From assembly GCF_019645815.1 (NCBI RefSeq), contig NZ_CP080997.1:2236880-2300879 (forward strand): a stretch of 64,000 nt of DNA, written 5' to 3'. Below the pieces are notes generated by a model. It was not told the DNA's origin and made no database searches. It worked only from the letters and a program-made list of their open reading frames with translations. Origin of the DNA: Mycolicibacter heraklionensis (GTDB lineage: Bacteria; Actinomycetota; Actinomycetes; Mycobacteriales; Mycobacteriaceae). Position 1 is the first letter of the stretch. Each line of letters starts with the position of its first letter. This document shows positions 42,028 through 48,767 of the stretch, one piece after another. A program made the position numbers and the translations under genes.

Positions 42028-43038
42028 CTAGTCCGGCATGGGAATGATTCGGGGCAGGTTTGCGTCCGCGAACAACGGTTCGCCTATCTCGCGGTTCGCT
42101 CGTCGGTGCGCGGATTCACTCTTTCCGGCGCGGATCCGTTGTTCGGCAGTCTCCCCGCTGTCGCTCAGATCGACTTGCCGGGGCAAGGTCTCAGTGTTCG
42201 GAGCTCCCGCAACGAGGGTGGGGATCAGGATGTCGGCGATGAAGTCATGTATCTGCGAAAGCTCTGCCCCTGGCACTACCCATTCCGCGCGTTCGGGGCG
42301 CTGAATATGGACTGCTGTCCGAGCGGTTACGCCGACAAGAGTGCCTTCCTCCACGTCGCTGGCAACGACGTCGCCTTCGTTGATCTCTTTCCATCCCAGG
42401 TCTTGGGCTATGAACGGTAGGTCGTCACGGGTCGCAATTGACCTGCACGCGACGGGGCGGATCATGCGGTGCTTGTCCTCGTTGGAATAACCCTGGAGCA
42501 ACAGCAGTGGATGAACCCCGTCGTGGCTGGTGCCGCCCATCATCTTCGCCAGTCCGATTGGGATCGACATGATGACGGTGCGGTCTGCAAAGGGCTGCGC
42601 ACTCTCGATCCGCTGGTTGAGTGTGGTTCCGGGACCCAGCTCGGGCACGTGCTTGGCGATCTTCTTCGACCACTCCGCGAAACTGTCGGCCGATTGGCGT
42701 ATCGGCATTTCAACCTTCCTAGCCTGGGCCGGAGGCAAGGTCGAGCCGCGTGCTTTCTCGACGAGGTGGAAAACCACATTGTCGATAGCCGCGCGCAGGT
42801 GATTGACGGCTTCGCCGAACAGCGTCGTGATGGCGGGTGGTACGGGCCGGATCGCGGAAACAGTGAGGTCCAGCAGCCCTTCGTCGTTCCACACCTGCGC
42901 AAAGCCGAGTGCTCGGCTCGACCATTCCAAGCACAGCTTCTCAAGCTCGTACTGAAGTTCATCGGCGCGGGCCAGGCGCAGGGCGACCGGGGAGAGCTCA
43001 GCGGGCAACCAATCGAGCGCTGATGAAGTCTGCGTCAC
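42028..43038 (-). CDS. Uncharacterised 336-residue protein
   Basis: A cytoplasmic protein without signal or membrane segments. The one recognisable element is a helix FGEAVNHLRAAIDNVVFHLV near residue 80, of the form found in a family of uncharacterised actinobacterial and phage-linked proteins (E..NLR.ALDH....L). Helical repeats of this kind can resemble HEPN domains, but no R-x4-6-H motif is clear, so I do not call it HEPN. The C-terminal 40 residues are charged. It lies between the kinase and the DUF3883 gene on the same strand. Confidence 0.6.
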   Translation of the reverse strand: MTQTSSALDWLPAELSPVALRLARADELQYELEKLCLEWSSRALGFAQVWNDEGLLDLTVSAIRPVPPAITTLFGEAVNHLRAAIDNVVFHLVEKARGSTLPPAQARKVEMPIRQSADSFAEWSKKIAKHVPELGPGTTLNQRIESAQPFADRTVIMSIPIGLAKMMGGTSHDGVHPLLLLQGYSNEDKHRMIRPVACRSIATRDDLPFIAQDLGWKEINEGDVVASDVEEGTLVGVTARTAVHIQRPERAEWVVPGAELSQIHDFIADILIPTLVAGAPNTETLPRQVDLSDSGETAEQRIRAGKSESAHRRANREIGEPLFADANLPRIIPMPD

Positions 43039-43107
43039 GGCTAACAGTCAACATGAGCCGGTACCGATGACGCAGCTGCCGTGGGGCGGTCGTGAGTGCC
43101 GGGGCGC

Positions 43108-44574
43108 TCACCAGGTCCAGATCAGGTCACCACTCGGGCCAGCCTTGCAGGTCACGAGCCCGTCACTTGCCACGACACGGGCGCGTGCCCCGGGCTCAGT
43201 GCACGCCGTACCTGCTTCCACTGCGGGGCGGGATTGGTGGGTCAGGTCCCTCCACGCACCCGTCATCGCACTGCAGTACAAGGTGCCATCAGCCGTCTCC
43301 TGGTTGTACTCCGCCGGAGTGCACGGCATTCCTTCGTACGGCACGGGAGCTGCCGCAACCGTCGTCGTCACCGTGGTCCATGGCGTCGGCGCCAAAGTCG
43401 GCGTTGGCGTACTTATGGGCTCGGGCGCTGGCAACAACGTCGGCGGCGGTACAGCGCTCGTGGTGGTCGCCGTGGTTGTCACCGTCGCGCTCGGAGTGGG
43501 CGGAGCGTCGACGCTCTTGTCCCCTCTCGTCGCGTAAATGCCCAGCATCACCGCAGTGAGTGCCAGCATCGCTACCACTGCGGCGAAGATTGGGAGGCGG
43601 GACTTCGGCCGCGCCTGCGTGCCCTCGCTCGTCTTCCGCAGCAAAGTCGGAGCAGCCGCGTCAACACCGACTCTGTTCGGCAACGTCGCCGCTGCCAGCG
43701 TCGGAGCGGACGCCGGGAAGTGCACCTCGCCGGCGGAGGCCACCGCCTGGAGGGCGGTGACGAACTCGGCGCAGGACTGATATCGGTCGTCGGGGTTCTT
43801 CGCCAGCACCCGCTCGAACACTGCATTCATGCTTTCCGGCAGATGCGCGTTGACCGTGCTGATGGGCGGCACCGGCTTGGTCAGGTGCGCGGACATCGTC
43901 GAGGCGATCGACGTTCCCGTGAACGGCGGCTGACCCGCGAGCAGGTGGAACGCAGTGCAGCCCAGGGAGTAGATGTCCGACCGGTTATCGACCGCTTCGC
44001 CTTCGATCGCCTCAGGGCTGATGTACTGCATCGTTCCGATGGTCATCCCAGTGGAGGTGAGTGAGGTCGATTCACCGGCAGCCTTGGCGATGCCGAAGTC
44101 GGCGAGCTTCACTGACTCGATCACCGGGCCGTCGTCGGACTCGTCGATACCGACGAGGATGTTCGCGGGCTTGACGTCGCGGTGGGTGATTTTCTGCTTG
44201 CGCCATGCGTAGTCCAGCGCTGCGGCGGCGCCAGCGATCAGAGAGGTTGCGAGGTTTGTGTCGAGCGGGGTGCCAGCTTTGAGCAGCTGCGCGGTGTCAG
44301 TGCCGTTGACGTATTCCATCGTGATCCACAGCCGACCGTCGAACTCGCCGCGGTCGTGCAGCGTGACGATGTTGGGGTGCGAAAGCTGCGCCAGGAGATC
44401 GGCTTCGCGCTGGAACCGCGCTTTGAAGTCGTCGTTGCGGGATACACCGGAGTCGAGGAGCTTCAACGCGTCCCGACGCGGAAGGCGGGGGTGTTGCACC
44501 AGGAATACCTGGCCCATGCCGCCGGCGCCGAGCTCACGAATCACCCGATAGCTAGCGATCTCGGTGATGTCCAC
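43108..44574 (-). CDS. Transmembrane Ser/Thr protein kinase (Pkn type)
   Basis: A 488-residue Hanks-type kinase. Gly-rich loop ELGAGGMGQVFLVQH near residue 15, catalytic Lys in DALKLLD, HRDVKPANILVG (HRD loop) near residue 152, ADFGIAKA (DFG) and a P+1 loop GTMQYISPEAI are intact, so it should be active. One membrane helix (LPIFAAVVAMLALTAVMLGI, about residues 330-349) leads to a Thr/Pro-rich linker and an extracellular domain with four Cys. First gene on the reverse strand of the defence-like block. Outside that block it would be called a PknF/PknJ-like sensor kinase. Confidence 0.92.
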   Translation of the reverse strand: MDITEIASYRVIRELGAGGMGQVFLVQHPRLPRRDALKLLDSGVSRNDDFKARFQREADLLAQLSHPNIVTLHDRGEFDGRLWITMEYVNGTDTAQLLKAGTPLDTNLATSLIAGAAAALDYAWRKQKITHRDVKPANILVGIDESDDGPVIESVKLADFGIAKAAGESTSLTSTGMTIGTMQYISPEAIEGEAVDNRSDIYSLGCTAFHLLAGQPPFTGTSIASTMSAHLTKPVPPISTVNAHLPESMNAVFERVLAKNPDDRYQSCAEFVTALQAVASAGEVHFPASAPTLAAATLPNRVGVDAAAPTLLRKTSEGTQARPKSRLPIFAAVVAMLALTAVMLGIYATRGDKSVDAPPTPSATVTTTATTTSAVPPPTLLPAPEPISTPTPTLAPTPWTTVTTTVAAAPVPYEGMPCTPAEYNQETADGTLYCSAMTGAWRDLTHQSRPAVEAGTACTEPGARARVVASDGLVTCKAGPSGDLIWTW

Positions 44575-44953
44575 GCGGTGAGTTTGGCAGGCAAGAGGCG
44601 GAGGAGGCGCGCTGCGCCCCTACTTCTCCGCCGGCTTCGGCCCCGTCCGCACCGCCCGCAGCCTGACCCAGCTCCCGGGGCTGGACCGGTCGGGGCGGGG
44701 TGGGGGGGTGGGTTCATCACGGCTGGGTGAGGAGGGGTTGGATGAATCGCGGTGCGAGTCGCGGTACAGGTACCAAATCGATTCATGCCCTTGACCTGCG
44801 GTGATATGCCAATCGCACCAATCGCGGCATTTTTGCGTCAACACTGCTCGGTGGCGTGAGTGCAGCTGTTTTTGCTCGCGGTTGACCCCGGCCTCTTGCA
44901 GGGTCCCGGCCTGAACCATCCAGCACGTCGAGCAGCACCCCCTGCTGCGTCGG
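44575..44953. other. Intergenic stretch without supported gene
   Basis: About 380 bases between the kinase start and a PLP-enzyme remnant. It must hold the promoter of the reverse kinase operon. One reverse frame contains the protein-like segment DWCDWHITAGQGHESIWYLY near 44766-44830, but no start or family supports it. A GGGGTGGGGGGGTGGG run lies near 44695-44712. Confidence 0.4.
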
Positions 44954-45229
44954 CGCCATCGGTCGTCCGATCTGGCTGGCCGACAGTGGCTTTCCGACCG
45001 CGAGGCCTCGATCGTCGCTGGGATGCGGAGGCTCCTCGAGCACGCCGGTCTGGTCGTTGAGCCGGCGGCCGCACTCGGCCTCGCGCCGATCACCCAGGAC
45101 CGCGACCGCTTCGCTGGCCGACAGATGGTCACCATCGTGTGTGACAACAACGTCGATATGGATGCCTACGGACGTTGGGTTCGCGCGGCCTCGTTGGGAC
45201 GAGTGGCGGCAGCCCAGAAGTGCTGTTAA
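44954..45229 (+). pseudogene. C-terminal remnant of a threonine/serine dehydratase-like PLP enzyme
   Basis: The forward frame reads WLSDREASIVAGMRRLLE then HAGLVVEPAAALGLAP and DRFAGRQMVTIVCDNNVDMDAYGRWV. This matches the end of fold-type II PLP enzymes of the threonine dehydratase group (lsDeei..AMrll.e..GlvvEPagALGlAal.....f.g..v..vlsGgNvd). The catalytic Lys domain is absent. It stops just before the 66-bp repeat copy, so it marks DNA flanking the inserted element. Confidence 0.55.
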
Positions 45230-45266
45230 CTTTCTGGCATGGGTTCGGTGCCGATCAACTCCGCGA
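45201..45266 (+). repeat. 66-bp repeat, copy 2 (truncated WXG100 start)
   Basis: Second copy of the block at 35451-35516, 55 of 66 bases identical, including the ATG at 45239 and about nine codons (MGSVPINSA). The WXG100 gene breaks off here and continues directly into the tRNA-Pro 3' fragment. Confidence 0.8.
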
Positions 45267-45270
45267 CGGC

Positions 45271-45314
45271 CGCAGGGTTCAAATCCGGTCAGCCCGACAG
45301 TCAGCCCGACAGAG
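45271..45314 (+). repeat. Putative attR, degenerate copy of the tRNA-Pro 3' end
   Basis: CGCAGGGTTCAAATCCGGTC (45271-45290) followed by AGCCCGACAG repeats the tRNA-Pro segment 30440-30468 with one inserted G and one T-to-G change. TCAGCCCGACAG is then present twice (45289-45300 and 45301-45312). It is too incomplete to be a tRNA. Together with 30440-30470 it brackets about 14.8 kb. Confidence 0.6.
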
Positions 45315-45383
45315 GTCAAAGGGTAGGCCGATGGCGACCGCGTCGGCGGGCGACGGTCGTCCGTTGGGGTTACTTTGACGTCC

Positions 45384-45845
45384 ATGACGAACGAAGAACG
45401 ACTCCGGCAGATAGCCAGGGACGTATTCCCGGACTGGTCGCGGCCGCCCAGGATTGTGGTGGAGCAGATCGGCGAGCTGGTTAGGCGGTGGCCGGTTGAA
45501 GGCTTCGCCCGCGAGAAGCTGCCAGACCACGGGTGCCGTCTGGTGTGGATCGACCGGCACGTGATCGGACAGTTGGACTACATCGCCGACGCTGCGGAGG
45601 AGCAGAATCTGGCTGCGGTGATCCGGCCGCTCAGCCAGGTCGCTGGGGTCGACGTCAACGCTTATGGTTCGGCGGACGGTTTCGGGGAGCGGACGTACCG
45701 GCGTGCAATGCGGGTGCGTTTCGCATCGGCGGATCCGATCGAGGTCGACACAACCCAACACACCAACGACAGCCTTCGTGGCCATGCCGACCGGTTCATC
45801 GATCGGGTACTGGACGCACTGGCGGGCGCACCCGCCGGGGAATAG
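45384..45845 (+). CDS. Hypothetical protein, 153 residues
   Basis: A soluble alpha/beta-looking protein without recognised domain. Notable segments are RQIARDVFPDWSRPPRIVVEQIG, LVWIDRHVIGQLDYIADAAEEQ and EVDTTQHTNDSLRGHADRFIDRVLDAL. No signal peptide. ATG 45384 is preferred; TTG 45375 is possible. It lies just outside the putative attR, so it is either flanking accessory DNA or part of a second insertion. Confidence 0.6.
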   Translation: MTNEERLRQIARDVFPDWSRPPRIVVEQIGELVRRWPVEGFAREKLPDHGCRLVWIDRHVIGQLDYIADAAEEQNLAAVIRPLSQVAGVDVNAYGSADGFGERTYRRAMRVRFASADPIEVDTTQHTNDSLRGHADRFIDRVLDALAGAPAGE

Positions 45846-45932
45846 GTGCCGGCTCAGTAGAGGACCGCGCCCGAGTTGCATCCCGGTGGTGGCTGGGACG
45901 CGGACAGGATGCAGCTCAGCTAGGTTTCGAGC

Positions 45933-46475
45933 ATGGACGCAGCACAGGTGCTGGGGCGGCTGTCGGATCGTCGCTCTCACCTGGCGCTCCTCGATGCCCC
46001 GGCAGCGCCCGGAGTTTATGCGTTTTTCCTCCGTAAGGGTGCTGTGCCGGGACTGCACTGCGGATCCGGGGACTGTCTTTACATCGGGCTGTCGCAGAAC
46101 CTTGCTCAGCGGGAGTTCGACACGCATTTCCGTGTGGGCGGCAGCGGCTTCTCCACCCTGCGTCGATCGCTGGGCGCGCTGCTGATCGACGAACTCGATC
46201 TGCAACCCCAACCGAGAAGCGCCGGCACCAGCGACACCAACTATCGCAACTATCGCTTCGACAAGAGCGGCGAAGAAGCACTCAGCGCCTGGATGCACGA
46301 TCACCTTGATGTGGCCGTGTTCGAAGAGGCTGATCCCAAACCGCTTGAGCGCGAACTCGCCGTATTAGCCCGGCCGCCATTGAATCTCACGCACTGGCCG
46401 AACCCGGACGCGCCGACGATCAGGGCGGCGCGCAAGCGCTGCGCTGATGCGGCACGGGCCAGTCGGCGACAGTGA
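45933..46475 (+). CDS. GIY-YIG domain protein
   Basis: 180 residues with a GIY-YIG nuclease-like fold: PGVYAFFLRKGA with the GVY strand, CLYIGLSQNLAQREFDTHF with YIG followed by Arg, and LERELAVLARPPLNL with the metal-binding Glu. Such single-domain proteins occur in DNA repair, mobile elements and defence. It starts 87 bases after the hypothetical gene and converges on a metallophosphatase gene with a 13-base gap. Confidence 0.75.
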   Translation: MDAAQVLGRLSDRRSHLALLDAPAAPGVYAFFLRKGAVPGLHCGSGDCLYIGLSQNLAQREFDTHFRVGGSGFSTLRRSLGALLIDELDLQPQPRSAGTSDTNYRNYRFDKSGEEALSAWMHDHLDVAVFEEADPKPLERELAVLARPPLNLTHWPNPDAPTIRAARKRCADAARASRRQ

Positions 46476-46488
46476 CGCGCGAGAGCGG

Positions 46489-47085
46489 CTACTTCGACAT
46501 TTCCTCGGCCAACTCGTCAGCCGACGCCGGCCGCAGATCCCACGCCTCCAGGCCTACACAGATGCTGCGTTCCCCGCTCCGCCGCTGATCCGAGTGGGTG
46601 TGCCCGTGGATCAGCCATCCGCCCAGGTCAGGCAACTGATACTGGTCAAACTGCTTGCGCGAGTAGCGGTCCGGCACGCCATGGTATGGGAAATGCGAAA
46701 GCAGCACGCTGGTCCCGCCGATCTTGGTCCGCGCCATCTGTTGCACGCTCGCGAACACCAGCGCGTAGTCGGCAAAACGCTTCTGTCCGCCGCGGTACAT
46801 CGGGTGGATCGGATCGTGGTTCCCCGTCACAAGGTGGAGCGGTACTCGCAGCGTCGCCAGTTGCTCAAGGGCGAGGTGCATGCTCCCAACGCCGCCGGCG
46901 CAGATGTCACCCAGCACCCACAGTGCGTCGGTGTCGGGGTCGAGCCGGTACAGCGAAGCCATCACCGCCGAGTCATGCGCTGCGACCGTGTCAAACCCGC
47001 GCATGGCCGCCAGCTTGGGGTGCGCAAGGTGCAGATCGGCAACGAAGAAGTCCACGGCGCTGATGATGTCACCGACTACTGACAC
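46489..47085 (-). CDS. Metallophosphoesterase
   Basis: A calcineurin-like phosphoesterase of about 198 residues. The five metal motifs are present in order: FFVADLHLAHP (D-x-H), VLGDICAGG (GD), LVTGNHDPIHP (GNHD), LLSHFPYHG (H) and LIHGHTHSD (GHTH). The GTG at 47085 is used; GTG 47055 would begin right at the fold (VDFFVADLH) and is a serious alternative. Small enzymes of this kind are common on phages and islands. Confidence 0.85.
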   Translation of the reverse strand: MSVVGDIISAVDFFVADLHLAHPKLAAMRGFDTVAAHDSAVMASLYRLDPDTDALWVLGDICAGGVGSMHLALEQLATLRVPLHLVTGNHDPIHPMYRGGQKRFADYALVFASVQQMARTKIGGTSVLLSHFPYHGVPDRYSRKQFDQYQLPDLGGWLIHGHTHSDQRRSGERSICVGLEAWDLRPASADELAEEMSK

Positions 47086-47191
47086 CCATCGGGAAGGATT
47101 GCGCCGCGGGTATCTCCAGCTTCGGACTCGGTGTGCCATGCTGGCCCCAGCCTCAGGTCGCGGCATCAGCGGAATCAAAGGGAGAGGCGCC

Positions 47192-47857
47192 TTGCAGTTC
47201 ACTCGTTGGCGGCTCACTCTTACCCTCGCGCTGCTCCTGGGCGTCGGGCTACCTGCCGCCCCGCCCGCGGCCGCGATGGTGATCTTGGGCGGTGGGGCCG
47301 TCATCATCGTGGACGGCAACAACTACTGCACCTTGACCACGATCGGACGCGACCGGACCGGTGACGTGGTGGGTTTCACCGGAGCGCAGTGCGGAGGACC
47401 AGGGGCAGCCGTCACGGTCGCGGGAACAGACGCCACCGTCGGCACCGTCGTCGCCGTCAACGGCGACCTTCGCTACGCGGTGATCAAGTTCGACGTGCCC
47501 GACCTGATCCCGGTGTCTGACTACGCCGGTATTGCGATCAACGGTTTAGGCCCAGAACCGCAGTTCGATTCGCTCGTATGCAAGTGGGGACCTGCCGACC
47601 CTGGTCTCTGTGGTCGCATCACTACCCCCTTCGGGCCACGGGTGAACCTGTTGGCGCAATTTGACCACGGTGACGTGGGCGCTCCGGTAACCATGGACGG
47701 CCTGCTGGTCGGCATGGTCTACGCGGGCGGCGTGACACTGGGCAGCAGGTATTCGCTTCCGAGGGCGCTCACGTACTTGACGAAATTCAGTGCGATTCTC
47801 GACGATGTCAACGCCGGCGACGGGCCAGGCAGCGGATTCGTCCCCATCGGCAGCTGA
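47192..47857 (+). CDS. Secreted trypsin-like protein lacking catalytic residues
   Basis: A 221-residue exported protein with a chymotrypsin-like fold. TTG 47192 follows GGGAGAGG by 5 bases and opens a signal peptide (RWRLTLTLALLLGVGLPAAP). The usual FTAGHC around the catalytic His reads GFTGAQCGG, and the usual GDSGGP around the Ser reads HGDVGAPV, so His is Gln and Ser is Val. The remaining strands (CTLTTIG, LLVGMVYAGG) and paired Cys are kept. It is therefore probably a non-enzymatic binding protein. Similar dead or live relatives occur in mycobacteria (Rv1815-like). Confidence 0.72.
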   Translation: MQFTRWRLTLTLALLLGVGLPAAPPAAAMVILGGGAVIIVDGNNYCTLTTIGRDRTGDVVGFTGAQCGGPGAAVTVAGTDATVGTVVAVNGDLRYAVIKFDVPDLIPVSDYAGIAINGLGPEPQFDSLVCKWGPADPGLCGRITTPFGPRVNLLAQFDHGDVGAPVTMDGLLVGMVYAGGVTLGSRYSLPRALTYLTKFSAILDDVNAGDGPGSGFVPIGS

Positions 47858-47882
47858 CGCAGCGGTACGGCGGCCGGACACG

Positions 47883-48767
47883 TCAGCACCGGTAGATCCG
47901 TTCGGCATTGCCGGCGAACAGCTTGTCCCGTGCCTCGGCCGGCAGCCCGGCGGTGACGGTCGAGTACGTCTGCCAGAGCTGCTGCAGTGTCCCGCGCAGG
48001 CCGTCTACGGGGAAATTGCTGGCAAAGCAACACCGGTCCACGCCGAAAGTAGCGATTGCGTACTCCAGCCATGGTGTGAACGCCCCGGCGTTCATCGTCC
48101 CGAGCGGCATGGCCAGTCCGGAGAGCTTGCACATGACGTTGGGACCGACATCGGCCATCGCCCGCAGCCCCTGCTGCCACCGCCGGTACTCCGCCTCGGA
48201 ATCGTCACACGGCCAGCCGGTGTGCTCGACGACCACGAGCAGATTGCCATGGTTGCGTAATCCCCGTGCCGCGGCCGTCAACTGATCCGGACGGGCCATG
48301 AACTCGAAGATCAGGCCCCGCTCGGCCAGCGCATCGAGCACCTCATCGGCCGGCAGCGAGTCCCGGTCGGCGCCCATTCGGCGGACGCCGCGAAAGCGTG
48401 ACGCCGCAAGTTGGGTGTCCAACGCCGCGATGGACTCGGACACCGATTCGGTTGACGGCAGGCCGCCGATGATGGCGTCCGGCCCGCCGCCCTCGTCGGC
48501 GCGTCGGTCGAGTTCCAGCGTCTCGTCGACCGAGAACCAGTCCGTCGCCGCGGCCACATTGACGACCTTCTCGACATTCCAGTCGCCGGCCTCGGCGGCA
48601 TAGTCGGACATGTCGAAACGACGGGCCATGGCGCTGACATCGCCCATGTCGAGGTCTGCCTGCTCGGCCGACGGCGTCAGATAGGGATACCAATCGGTGC
48701 GAGCCGGATCCCACAGGTGGACATGCGCGTCGACAATGCGCGCGGGCCGCGGCGTCTCGGCGGTCAT
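47883..48767 (-). CDS. Amidohydrolase-2 family (lactonase-like) enzyme
   Basis: A TIM-barrel hydrolase of 294 residues. The N-terminal metal motif IVDAHVHLWDP and WYPYLTPS, central VVEHTGWPC and C-terminal FASNFPVDGL place it in the PF04909 group with 2-pyrone-4,6-dicarboxylate and other lactonases or decarboxylases. ATG 48767 overlaps the SDR stop (ATGA). Third gene of a reverse operon after a Baeyer-Villiger-type monooxygenase and an SDR; opening of a lactone made by that enzyme would fit. Confidence 0.85.
   Translation of the reverse strand: MTAETPRPARIVDAHVHLWDPARTDWYPYLTPSAEQADLDMGDVSAMARRFDMSDYAAEAGDWNVEKVVNVAAATDWFSVDETLELDRRADEGGGPDAIIGGLPSTESVSESIAALDTQLAASRFRGVRRMGADRDSLPADEVLDALAERGLIFEFMARPDQLTAAARGLRNHGNLLVVVEHTGWPCDDSEAEYRRWQQGLRAMADVGPNVMCKLSGLAMPLGTMNAGAFTPWLEYAIATFGVDRCCFASNFPVDGLRGTLQQLWQTYSTVTAGLPAEARDKLFAGNAERIYRC

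Noticed and set aside
42028..43038. HEPN RNase call for the 336-residue protein
   Set aside because: No R-x4-6-H motif could be seen in a suitable helix.
45271..45314. Second tRNA-Pro gene
   Set aside because: Only the T arm and the 3' acceptor strand are present; there is no anticodon or D arm.
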